Position numbers and translations under genes: made by a program
The notes under the pieces: model-generated
Database searches by the model: none
The model's input: the letters and a program-made list of their open reading frames with translations, nothing else
Told to the model about the DNA's origin: nothing
In this document: positions 36,401-47,226 of the stretch, piece after piece
Layout of the letters: each line of letters starts with the position of its first letter
How positions within the stretch are numbered: position 1 is the stretch's first letter
Assembly: GCA_015183035.1 (NCBI GenBank)
Contig: JACZZP010000003.1
Location: 1,178,001 to 1,242,000 of the forward strand
DNA: 64,000 nucleotides
Reading direction: 5' to 3'
Source: Meloidogyne chitwoodi
Taxonomy: Eukaryota > Nematoda > Chromadorea > Rhabditida > Meloidogynidae

Positions 36401-38094
36401 TTGAATCAAATGGTATTTCAATGAGTGAGCGTTTGACTGAGTTTAAGGAGGACCAATACGTCGAATTTGGAAATCTTTCTACGAATCAAATTGTTGGAAC
36501 ACAGGCTAGAATTATAATTAAATATTAAATTAAAGTATTAATTTTTAATAGGGTCCTAAGGCAATTGTCTACGACACGGAAACATCTTCCCCTGTTGTAG
36601 TTCTTTTTGATGAACGCCTTGCAAATCATTATACTCGAAATCATTCATATTTTGATCCAATGGATGAATTGATATTAAATGATGGAATTCTCTTTGATCC
36701 AAGAATTGGTCCTCATGGAAGGGTTGTTCATAAATTTGACAAAATGAATTTGGATAATAGTGGGGTTTTCCATCCTCGTGGTACTGAAGTGATTATTAAT
36801 AGAGAAGTGGTAAGGATATTAATGATTTATACAATTTCTTTTAAAACTAGTGATGTCTAGATTCCTGAACAAAGGTCTTGCCTAAAGTTGTTGGAACCTT
36901 AATATATCACTGTTTAAAATTAAAACAATAATGGATTTTGTTTTCATATTTTTTCCTTTAGTGGGATCTTCGTACGCGTCGTCTAATGCACACTGTTCCA
37001 GCATTGAATCAGTGTCAATTAGCATTCAATCCCACCGGGTCTATTATATTTGGTATTGTTCATCAAGATGCTGCGACAGAAATTGATGACCGATTTTTAC
37101 ATATTTTTGGCAATTTCTTCCGCACTTTTGACTCTACAAATTATGAGGTGAGTTAGCTTTTGTTCTCTTTTTAACTTTTTCTTTTAAGGTTATCTCAACT
37201 CATGACACACGAAAACCACTCCTTGACTTGTGCACAAGCCATTCAGACAACTTTGTCGGTGTTGTTGAAATTAGTCGTAATACTGATGAAGATACAAATC
37301 TTTTTAAACTTTATGAAATTGGTCGTCGTCGTGAAATTGATGAAGAAGAGGATGACGATCAAGACGAACAAAATCCTGAAGAGGAAGAAGATGACGATAT
37401 TTATTCATCAAGTACTGCTGAAACAATAAGTTCAACTGCAACGTTACGTGATGATGATGATGAAAGGAATTCTGACAGTGGTGGCGAATTGGTAGTACTA
37501 CTTTAGATAAATAAAAAAGAAAAATTATCTATTTTGTGTTGTATAATTCTATAATAATATATAAATATTATTTTTGTCAAAATAATTTTTACTCATTTAG
37601 AATTAACTGTTTAACAGTTTTAAATTATTTTTTAAGGTTAATTCCTATTTTTTTTCTTTTAGAATTTCATTTTTTAATCCAAAATATTTTTAAAATAACC
37701 AATCATAATTTAAGAATTAACGATTTTTAAATTATTTTATTAAAAAATTTCTCTTGAGGAAAAATAAATATTCTCAAAGATTAATTGAAAATCATTTATA
37801 TATGAGCGACGCACAAAAGTTTTCATTAACCTGATAAACAATAAATTTAAAAAAAAATAATTTTAACTTTTAATTTTTTACTTTTTTTTGTAGTCAACAC
37901 AAAGTATGGACGTTGAAGAATTGTTTGGCGCTGATGGAAATGGATCTACAAGTGAACAAGATGTAGAAGATGATCAACATGAAATTAATTATCTCGATGA
38001 GCTTGCTGATGCTGCAAATGATGATGAAGATTTTGATTCTTCTTATTCTGATGAAGATTTTCAAACAGATTCCAATGATGATTATTCACCTTAA
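30474..38094 (+). CDS. dcaf-1: DCAF1 (VprBP), substrate receptor of CRL4 ubiquitin ligase
   Basis: DCAF1 bridges substrates to the DDB1-CUL4 ligase. An armadillo-like N-terminal region is recognisable: WRQTMQPIIVGTHRLFPLS, MEQRLILHYLGPTSEYQD, LTAVATCLYYLAYSSDIMEK, ELACRALNGVARFEPIRQIL and ISKLPI-type sequence. A LisH motif follows (ELLQLIYQHLADIGFKKTARQLQ, about 35065-35140). The C-terminal half is a WD40 propeller (HRCPEPKLLYSPPSNFVNRL, FSKFR, VFLGTYAGEMFVFN, ANHYTRNH, VIINREVWDLRTRRLMHTVP, LNQC). The protein ends in a long acidic tail (37340-37490 and 37900-38090). About 20 exons; the intron 31957-32792 carries a MITE and the intron near 37489-37895 is AT-rich filler. Start ATG 30474 lies right after an AG acceptor, suggesting trans-splicing. 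Length is similar to the roughly 1,500 residues of animal DCAF1. Confidence 0.93.
32102..32681. mobile_element. MULE-like MITE copy 1 (562 bp) with 9-bp target duplication, in a DCAF1 intron
   Basis: The element proper is 32111-32672. TTTAATTCC lies on both sides (32102-32110 and 32673-32681), a perfect 9-bp direct repeat. The terminal inverted repeats are about 160 bp: GGTAACTAACCAGTTGGTGT on the left matches the inverse of the right end, and they continue through TACCTGTCCGC, AAAGAGAATTCGCTCTTTTC, GCATTTTTGGCGTTAG and GCCTTTTGGCACTT. The 230-bp centre is AT-rich with no coding potential. Long inverted repeats and 9-bp duplications are the hallmark of Mutator-like elements. It lies wholly inside the intron 31957-32792. 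Confidence 0.92.
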
Positions 38095-38236
38095 ATTATT
38101 ATTTTGTTGTTTTTTTTACATTGCTCGAGAATATTTACATAATTTGCTCTATTTTCCTTAACTGACTCTATGTGATATTGAAACATTTTACATTTCTAAA
38201 TTTATTTTAAATTTATTTTAATTATATTTATTTTTG

Positions 38237-39126
38237 ATGGAAATTACTTCAAATGGGTATTCTATCAAGTTGTTCTGCTTATCTTTATTTATTTTATTAA
38301 TTTCTGTATTATTCTTTCTTTCCTTATCATTTGAAAACAAGAATACATTCCCAGTAAATTATGGTGAAACATGGTATTTGTTAATTGCTCATCCAGATGA
38401 TGAGACGTAAAATAATTTTTTTCTCACATTTATTTTTTGCAGAATGTTTTTTTCTCCAACACTTTTTGCATTTGATAAAATGGGTGTTGTTTTGCACATT
38501 TTCTGTGTTACTTCTGGTGGTTCTGATGGAAATGGTTTAAGGAAAGTTTACCAAACTAAATAATTTAAATTTTAGGTTTAACCAGAATTAAAGAATTGTA
38601 TAAATCTGCCAGCGTTTATGGAATTCCAAGCAGCCGAGTGCATATTTTGGATCCAAATGAAAGGATTTTTAGTGATGGTTTTGTTGAGTGGAATATTACC
38701 AATCTTGTTGATTTGTTATTAGAGAGAATAAAGCAACAACCAAAAGGAATAATTACTTTTGACGAGTGGGGTGTTAGTGGTCATCCAAATCACATTAACT
38801 GCTTTAAAGCAATCAAAATTATATCCAAACAAAAGAATTTATATAATATTAAATTTTTTGCATTAGAAAGTGTTCCTTTGTGGAAAAAGTATTTGGGCAT
38901 TTTTGATGTATATTTGACAGAATTATTAGATGAACAAAATAATTATATAATATGGTCTAACTCAAATAAAAGGTCTGAATGTTTTTCTTCTAAAATATAT
39001 TTCCCGTTTTTCAGTGCTTACAAAATAATGGTTAACAATTATAAATCTCAAATGCGTTGGTTTCGCTATTTATATTTAACTTTTTCACGTTATTTATACA
39101 TAAACACATTTGTCTCAATTAAATAA
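38237..39126 (+). CDS. PIGL: PIG-L, GlcNAc-PI de-N-acetylase
   Basis: PIG-L removes the acetyl group from N-acetylglucosaminyl-phosphatidylinositol, the second step of GPI-anchor synthesis, on the cytosolic face of the ER. Three exons read from ATG 38237. Residues about 10-30 form an N-terminal membrane anchor (FCLSLFILLISVLFFLSLSF). The catalytic HPDDE zinc motif sits in LIAHPDDETMFFSP, spanning the first intron. VTSGGSDGNG and the WGVSGHPNH motif near 38766-38795 complete the active site. Length, about 265 residues, fits the family. It starts 142 bp after the DCAF1 stop on the same strand, so co-transcription is possible. Confidence 0.93.
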
Positions 39127-39518
39127 AAATAAATAACCTAACAAGGCATTAAGCTATAATCCTCTTTTACCTTAGACTTAATTGACAAACTTAAGACTGG
39201 CAATATTAAAGCCCTATTTGTTTTAAGTTTGTGTTACAACCAATTATTTTTTGTTATAATTTTAAATTATTCATTTGCCCAATAATGATTTATTAGCTAG
39301 CGTTGAAGAAAAAAAGAAAAGAAACCCGAAATTTAAGTTTTTAAACAATGTTCATTGTTACATAGTCTAATTTTTTATTAAATTCATTTTAGATAATAAA
39401 ATAATTAATAAAGAGATGGGATACATTAAGTATTATTAAAAATTATTTTTTACTAAATATACTGAGACTAAATATTCAAAAATATATTTCTTCGAGATTA
39501 AAAAATATTTAATTCTTT
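39127..39518. other. Intergenic region between convergent genes, nothing recognised
   Basis: 392 bp between the PIG-L stop and the stop of the minus-strand palmitoyltransferase. It is AT-rich with no repeat or ORF. It should contain both 3' untranslated regions. Confidence 0.6.
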
Positions 39519-40797
39519 TTAAAAATATTTTGGCCTTGCCGTCTGCTGTGTTTCTCTTGTTGTAAAAGAATGTCCATCTGACCGAAGCGGTGATTTAATA
39601 AATGGAGAAATAAATATAAAAGGCCATCGTTCACCAAACGCTTCTTGAAAATTTGTCCAAATTCCAAGATTATAAGCTTGAATATTTTGAAGATATTCTA
39701 CACGAGTTTGTCCCATTGAAAGGCAAAATATTTGTGCTCCAATTAAATAAATATTAAAAGTAAAAGTAACCGAAGAAAAGGCAAACGCTGCAATTAATGC
39801 AAATTGATAAAATGATATGGCACCAAGTAAAAGAGCCAAATGTGGAAAAATAATTTTCCAAATATCGAATATATTAGTAAATACTGGCATAAGCATAAAA
39901 ATATTCCAACTAGGAAAAGAAAGGATTCTTTAAATTTTATTTAGTAAAAAACTAACATAAGACAGCTAGTTGTAATTGGCAAAAGATTAAATATAGCAGC
40001 AACAAAATAACGTTGATTAAAATGACCAACACAACAAGCTACAAATGAACAATGATGATCTCTGCTATAAATTTAAAAAATAAATAAAATTTTATCTCTT
40101 TAAAAATCTTTTACCGTAATACACAAATGTTGCAAACTAAAAAATTGGAAATAAAATTAATTCGAGTAAATTAAACCTGGACAATGGAAAGAACGAGGTG
40201 GAGCATTGAATTTACACTCATAACAAAAACGATAACCAGCCTTTTGCATTGTAGGTAGCAAAGAAGCATTTGGAGAATTAGGTCCAACCTTAACTAATTT
40301 CCAAGCATTTATATAAAGATTTAAACCAAAAAAGAGAAGAGGGACAACTCGAATAAGCCATTCCTAAATTTTTTATAATTTAAAAAACAAAGAAACAAAC
40401 CGTGGAAAAAATCGCAAACCAATTAATAAGAGTAAAAAACGCAGTATATAAAAAGCTTAGAGGCAAGATCAAACAAAAAGTAAAAGAGCCAAGCTAAAAA
40501 TACAAAATTATAAAATGAACAATTTAACGATCGGAAAATTTAATCACTAGTAAAATATCAAAACTCTAATCTTATGAATTCAGGTTTGATAGACGCAATT
40601 AGACTAACATTTAATATCTACATAAATCTGTAAAATTGCAAGCTCTTAAAGGCAAAAATATAAATTAACTATCTTTTAAGGTTAAAATTTAAAATAAACA
40701 AACTTACAACATCTTGTGTTGCATGCCCTGAAATCAAAGCCCTCATTGCTTCAATAAAATTATTGACTTTAGTAATATAAAAGCAATCTCGATCCAT
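39519..40797 (-). CDS. DHHC palmitoyltransferase, ZDHHC24-like
   Basis: Membrane S-acyltransferase that attaches palmitate to protein cysteines. Seven or so exons read from ATG 40797 (MDRDCFYITK). Two N-terminal hydrophobic segments precede the zinc-binding cysteine-rich domain: FCYECKFNAPPRSFHCP, CNICVLRRDHHC (the catalytic DHHC), then CCVGHFNQRYF. Two further membrane segments follow, then GQTRVEYLQNIQAYNLG and WPFIFISPFIKSPLRSDG near the C-terminus. These stretches and the QAYNLG/SPL.SDG pattern resemble the ZDHHC24 subgroup rather than other DHHC proteins. It begins 189 bp after the transportin-3 stop on the same strand and may be the last gene of an operon. Confidence 0.9.
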
Positions 40798-40986
40798 ATA
40801 AAATAATTATTTCTATTTATAAATTAAATTAATAAGATATATTAAAATATATTAAAAATAATTTATCAAAAACAAAAGTTTAAATAATATTTTTACAGAA
40901 TTAATGGAAAAATAAAGAGATAATAAAGAATACAATAAAAAATCTTAATTTAAGAAAAATAAAAAGATTTTTCTAAATTATATCCA

Positions 40987-43900
40987 TCAGGCATAAAATT
41001 TCCGCAAGTCGCGCAAGGCCAAAACAACATCGTAGGATCTTACCGCACTTAAAAAAATTAAAAAAAAAATTTTTAGAAAAAAATCTAACCCAATAACGCG
41101 TGTTCGAAACTGTAAAAGTTGATCAGGTGTAGCGCTATTACCTCCACTATGAGGGATTTGAGAACAAGTATAATTTAACCATTCCTCTAATTTCTAAAAT
41201 ATTAATTTTTTTAAAATATATACATATTTTTAATTATTAAAAAAAAAACATTTTTATCAAGTTGTATTAATGCAAACATTATTTCAGCCATTTCTTTACT
41301 TAATAAATTAGACAAATGAAAAAGGGCAGCAGAAACAGCTGATAACATTATCTGCGGAGATAATGATAATAATAATTGTTTAATACGCTGAACATTTTCC
41401 TCTTGAATAGATGATTCCTTTAAAAAATTAATTTTAAAAATAAAATAATTATTTTATTACTTTTCTTTTTCCATCTGCAATATCAATAACTTCCATAATA
41501 AACTTGCTAATTGAACGATTAGCATCTGTTTGGCAAACATTAAGCCCACCTATAGCACTTTGGAGAAGATGACCAGCAATTTGATGAGAGAAAATGACAG
41601 AAGGTGCACGCTGAATTGAAATTATTAATAAAAATATATTTTGTATGTTAAAATACAAAACCTGAACAAATCGAACTGCTAACCGATAAAGATCTTTAAA
41701 AAATAATTAAATAAAAAATAATAAATACCAACCATCAACAGTGTCTGGATTCATATCAAAACCATTAGAGGAAGAGGAAAGCAATAAAAGAGAACGAGTG
41801 GCCAAATTCTTTTTAGTTTTATTTTTTTAAATAAAAATATTTTAAATACCTCTAGCATTGTTAGCATACCAGGTTGTATATAATCCAATGATCCGTATTC
41901 ATCTACAAGAATACTAGCTAAATAGAGAAGGCAAGAATGTGGGAATTGACTATAAACCAAAATTATCTTAAAAAAATATAATTTAAATAATAAATAAATA
42001 TAATAATTCAACCTGATTAGCTAATGGTTCAATAAATACAATCGACTGTTGACCCATGGAACGAATTAAGAAACGAATAGTTCTACAACAGTGCTCAATA
42101 ACGCCTTAAAAATATAAAAAATAGATAATTAATTTTAAATCAATTAAATTCGCTAATGTTAGCTAAATAAAAATGATTTAAAGTTTATTGAATATAATTT
42201 AAAATTTTAAAAATATTCCAACGTTGTTTCTCTTTTTGTTGTTGCAATGTAACAATTGTACAACGAACTACTCTTGTACATAGAGGCAACCAAGGACATT
42301 CTTTAGTAAAATGTTGTTGTGCTACTTGATTGTTTTTTGTTAAATCAATAATATTTTTACAATCCATTTGAGTTTGCCAAGGTTTAAGAGTTCTCCAAAC
42401 TGAGGAAAGTCTATCCAACCATAAAATTGGATCCGTTGAAATTATTTTCCAAGAATCACTAATATTCTCCTTATTGTTTGTTGCAATGGAACAATTTGTT
42501 GATGCTAAAGTAAGAAATGGTTGTGGATCTTGTGGAACAGTAGTCATAGAATTGATCTTTAAACTGATAATTTTTAATTCAAAAAGAGAATTTAAACCTT
42601 TTCAAGATTATCGATAGACTTAGAAGATAGAAGTTCAAGGAAAGAACAAAGTTGGGGTGAAGGTAAATCATTTATTAAATAAGTGGAAGCTTTAAGTAAA
42701 TGTTGAGCGGCTCTTTCCATTTCTCGAGCTTTTGATTCAGACATTTCAATGCTAGAAATCAATCCAGAAAGAATATTCAAATAACGTTCGCTCAAAGATC
42801 TTTTTTGCATCTTAAAAAAAAATTGACAAATAAATAAATGTAGAAATATTATTTTTCATAAAAAAACATTTATTTAAAAATATAAATACATCCTCCCATC
42901 CACGTTCAATTAAAAATTCCAAGCATTCGGAAACTGTTAGTGCCATGGAACCATCAGGAAAACCAAAAAGTGTACAGAACCAATCAAAAGTTCTCACTGA
43001 TAATAATTATTAAATATTTTAATATTAATTTATTTACCCATATAATCAGAATCTGTTTGTATATCTGTTGAAAAAATAAAAATAAAATTATTTTCTTAAA
43101 CAAGTTTATTACTAGAAAATGTTTGTTGTGATACCAACCAATCCTGAAGATTACCGAGTAATTGTGCACTAGTTTTGAGAAGTTGTTTATGAGTACCAGC
43201 TAATGGCAATTTAAGAATAGATTCTAAAAGTCTTGGAACAATCAAATTTTCACTCCTATTTAAAAAAATATATATACAAATTTTAAAATAAAAAATTACT
43301 AACTCTACAATATTATTTATAAAAGCACTGATAATAAATAAAATAGCTTCCATCTGATCCCAACTAGTTGAAGTATTTAAATGTTCCATAAGAAAACGCA
43401 AAAGGTCTACTGAACCAATAATAAAGGTCTTTAAACAATACAAAAATTAAAATAATCTTAAGAAAAAACTAACAACATCTCGAACACTTTCCTGTGCTTT
43501 ATGACGAAAATCGGCCAAATCAGATCGTTCACTCAACATTTCTTGGGAATCAGAATCAATTCTACAATGACGACAAAGTGATAAAATATGCCTAAAAATT
43601 AATATTTTTAAATATTTTTATTTTTAAATATTGCCAACTTCTCAACAAAAGGTTTGAAAGCCACACGAAGTTGATCAAAGTCAGGTTCATCACATTGATA
43701 AAGATATTCTGACAGACGATACCAAACATTAAAACCCATTTCAACAAGCTAGGAAAATAAAATTAAAATGAAAAAAAATCTCACATTATATTCATGATAA
43801 TTATTAATTAATTGAAGCATTTCTAGTGCACGTAAATCACCAAATCCATCACCAGGATGCCTAGCAATTTCGGTAAGAAAGGCCTCGCAATGTTCAGCGT

Positions 43901-45412
43901 AAAGACGAGTGTAATTAAGAAGTCTAAATAAATTATTATTTAAGAATAAATTAGAAAACAAGTTTGTAATACTCTAGTTTATATGTCTCCTTTTTATTTT
44001 TAAATTTTTTTCCTCAAGCAGTCATTAAAAGCATTTTTTAATCTTTTGAGTGAAAAGACTCTTCTTGCTGATTGCTTTATTGAAAAAGGATAAATTTAAA
44101 AAATAAATAAAAAGAGATAAAAATTGGACATATAAACTAAAGTATTACCAACAAGCTTGCCATATAAATAAATCAACTAATAATTCAATTAAATTTCTCT
44201 ATTTAAAATATTGTTAATCTTACAATTATATTCTGGGAAAGGAAATAATAAAGAATTAATGTATAATGTAAATAGAAAATATAAGTTACATACTTATCAT
44301 CGTCCTCCTCTCTTATAGCAGATTGAAAAGCATCAGCAGTATGTATAACACCTTGTTGTAAGATTTGGGCAAGTTTTTGTTGTTGTGTTGCAACATTTCC
44401 ATCATCTATTAGTTGAAATACATTAATTAAACATTCAGTTGCAGCATCATGCAAATCAGAAGATACACTTTCTTGTGTTAAGCAACCAATTACAGAAAGG
44501 ATTAATGGAGAATGAGCCAACTAAAAATTAAAATTAAAAAATTAAAACATATAAATACAATTTCAGTGGGACATTGCTTGTTTAGTAGCCAAGAAGCAAG
44601 GCATTTTACAGATTTTGTGAGAGTAACAGAAGAAGAAACATCTGACGATGAACAAAGTTGGGACTAAAATATATTAATTTTAGTTTAATTAGAAGCTAAC
44701 CAAAATATTGAGGACTTGAACAGTTTCTCCAGCCATTTCTAACTCAATTTCACGACGCCGATTCTCACCAACTTTTAATTTTCGGTTGTATAATTCTTCA
44801 GGAAAAATTTTGAAAAAATTTAGAAAAAGTAGTTGATTTTGGGCGTTTCCTTCGACACTGAACAAGGCAATCAATTGTGGGATAAAACCACGCCATTCAA
44901 TTATCTATTTAAATTAACGCAATTATTCGAAAAAAAACTAAAAAATTCAACTATTTAAATTAGACCTGAATGTACAAATCTGAAAGCGCCGCACAAAGTT
45001 GAATTATAATAGAGGAGACATCTCGTCTGAGTTTAGACTCAATATTACTAATAACCTTTAAATTAAAAGAAGAGAAAATTAAATAAACCTCAATAATGAC
45101 AAAAGTGAATCACGAAGGGCGGCGTAAGAATCTGAAGGTAATTCATGAATTTGGTAGATCAGTTTATTTCGTAATGTTTGTGCCGCGAAAAAACAAGCGT
45201 CAAAGGATCGTGCCTCATTTAATATAGTATCCGCAATTGTCCAAGCCTCTACCTATCGTTTTGATTTAACTAATTTTAAAATATCAGATACAAGAAAATA
45301 CCGAATTTTGAAATTGCTCCAGCCATTTTGTTGCTGCTCCGTTCCGCGATGGATCAGGACTACTTAATGCATTTACTGCTTCGTAGACAGAATCCAAATT
45401 AATGTTTTCCAT
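40987..45412 (-). CDS. TNPO3: Transportin-3 (TNPO3/Mtr10-type importin beta)
   Basis: Karyopherin that imports SR splicing factors into the nucleus. About 18 exons start at MENINLDSVYEAVNALSSPD, which corresponds to the family's N-terminus (VYQAVQALY..PD). ACFFAAQTLRNKL and ELPSDSYAALRDSLL follow. Further matches are FKPFVEKLASILSLCRHC, FIIGSVDLLRFLMEHL with MEAILFIISAF, and CLLYLASILVDEYGSLDYIQPGML, close to the human LYLGSILVDEYG segment. The C-terminal ALRDLRKFYA matches the vertebrate end (ALRDFTRLFR), which fixes the stop at 40987. HEAT repeats run through the whole protein; the length of about 950 residues is normal. It lies 179 bp downstream of MNAT1. Confidence 0.92.
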
Positions 45413-45591
45413 ATGAAAAAGCAATATTTCTTTAAAAAGAAATTTAAAATTATTTAATCTCTCTATAATACACATAAATTTAAAGTATAAAATAAGAATC
45501 AACAAAATAGTTTAATGATATTTATTTTTTAATACATTATCAGAGAAAACGTCATGCTTATGCTTATGTTAAAATATAACAACCAAATAAA

Positions 45592-46836
45592 TTAGAATAA
45601 AAACAAATCAGCGCGAGCTTCAAACAATGCTCGCATACAACCAAGCTTTGCGTGAAATCCGCCAGCAGATGATTGAACAGATGGCTCCCTAATATGTTTA
45701 AGAAAATTATTTTCAATAAATTCATATTCGCTGAGCAATGGTGGCCCATTCAGCGAAAGAATCGGTGTAGAGTGGAAATATGGTTTACCAGCGTGACGAA
45801 CAACACCGTAAACAGATCGATCACTCGCTTTTTGTTTTTCTTCTGAAATTTTTAAAAATTAAAGTTAAAAACAAAATCACAAGAAATTAAATATTAAAAC
45901 TCCAAACTGAATTTATGTAAATAATTTAAATAAAATAAACAACATAAAAAATACCTTGTTTACTGCGTTTTATACGATCCGCCTTTTCCTTTTCCACCAT
46001 TTCGTGTTCTATTTGCTTTTTCCTCTGCCGATCAAGAACAACTTCCGCGGGCAAATCACTTGAACGAAGTTCGTCAATTACATCCCTCGGGTTGAATAGA
46101 GATTGAACTTGATTCTTTAAATCAAAAAAACTTTTTTACATAACAAATTAAATGAAAAAATGATTTTTTATTATACCAAATCATTTTTATGCTCGCCTTC
46201 AAGCTTTTGCTTTCTCAACTCATCCTCATCAAGCATTCGCCGAATCCATAAATCATCTTTTGTTGGTCGACGTTTGTTCCGTTCAATTAACTCTGCATTT
46301 TCTTCACGAAATGTCTTAACTTCCATTTCTACAACTTCAGTATCAATTTCATTTGCCAATCTAAAGGCAAAATTTCTAAAAATTATACAATTCTAAAAAT
46401 AAGGATCATGTTAAAAACAAACAATATCTAGTTATTCACTTGAAAATTATATCCTCCACTCTCTCCAGGTAATCATTATAATCTCGAAGATTATTAAAGT
46501 CATCTTCTTGCAAATTGTATGTCTAAATATCATCCAAAACCTTAAAAATGTTATATAAATTAAAAAAACCTTAATAACTCGTTTTCTGATGAAGTTTTCA
46601 CGTTCAACACGAAGATCGTCAAACTCTTGAATCCAAAAGCCAGACTTTTTTAGCGTCCGTCCACAACTTTTGTACGGGCATTGGCCGACATTTCTTGCAA
46701 ACAAATTCTCCATACAATTTTGACAAATTGGATGACAGCATTCATTGAGCATCAGTACAAGAGAACGGTTTTGAAATTCACTAGTTTTGCATTTAGGACA
46801 TTGTCGAGGTGTTGTAGATGTGCCTTCATTCATCAC
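45592..46836 (-). CDS. MNAT1: MAT1 / MNAT1, CDK-activating kinase assembly factor
   Basis: MAT1 stabilises CDK7-cyclin H and tethers it to TFIIH for transcription and cell cycle control. Six exons or so read from ATG 46836 (a second ATG follows at once). The N-terminal C3HC4 RING is complete: CPKCKTSEFQNRSLVLMLNE, CCHPICQNCMENLF, CPYKSC. LRKSGFW-like sequence (LKKSGFWIQEFDD) and RVERENFIRKRV follow, then DYNDYLERVEDIIF and the coiled-coil middle (LIERNKRRPTKDDLWIRRM). The C-terminal region contains KPYFHSTPILSLNGPPL, similar to the CDK7/cyclin H-binding tail. Length of about 330 residues is usual. It may share a transcript with transportin-3 downstream. Confidence 0.93.
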
Positions 46837-47226
46837 TAATTATTTTAAAAAGAAAATTTTTCAGTATAGGTTACAGATATCATATTATAAAAAAATAAAG
46901 AAAACAATATTATTTAATAATAAAAATTTATCTTGTATCACATGTAAGAAGTATATCATAAAATTTTACTGTACAAATTTAATTGTATTGGAATAATCTA
47001 AAAGTTTTAAGTGACAAACGAAATGTTAATAAATATATTAAAAAAAAATATAATTAATTGACAATGAAATTTTAAAAAAGAAAATTGAAAAAATCCACAA
47101 GATAAATAGAATTCTAAATATCGCATTCATAAGATTAAACACAGAAATTTTAAAATTGAAAAAATCCACAAGATAAATAGAATTCTAAATATCGCATTCA
47201 TAAGATTAAACACAGAAATTTTAATC
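46837..47226. other. Intergenic region with a 71-bp tandem duplication
   Basis: 390 bp between the KIND-FERM-PDZ stop and the MNAT1 start on the same strand. Its upstream end holds two copies of a 71-bp unit described separately. The rest is AT-rich with no ORF or regulatory site recognised. Confidence 0.6.
47081..47222. repeat. Perfect 71-bp tandem duplication beside a stop codon
   Basis: A unit beginning AAAATTGAAAAAATCCACAA occurs at 47081-47151 and again at 47152-47222, with no difference visible by eye. It lies just 3' of the KIND-FERM-PDZ stop codon and in its probable 3' untranslated region. It looks like a recent duplication, or an assembly artefact. Confidence 0.95.
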
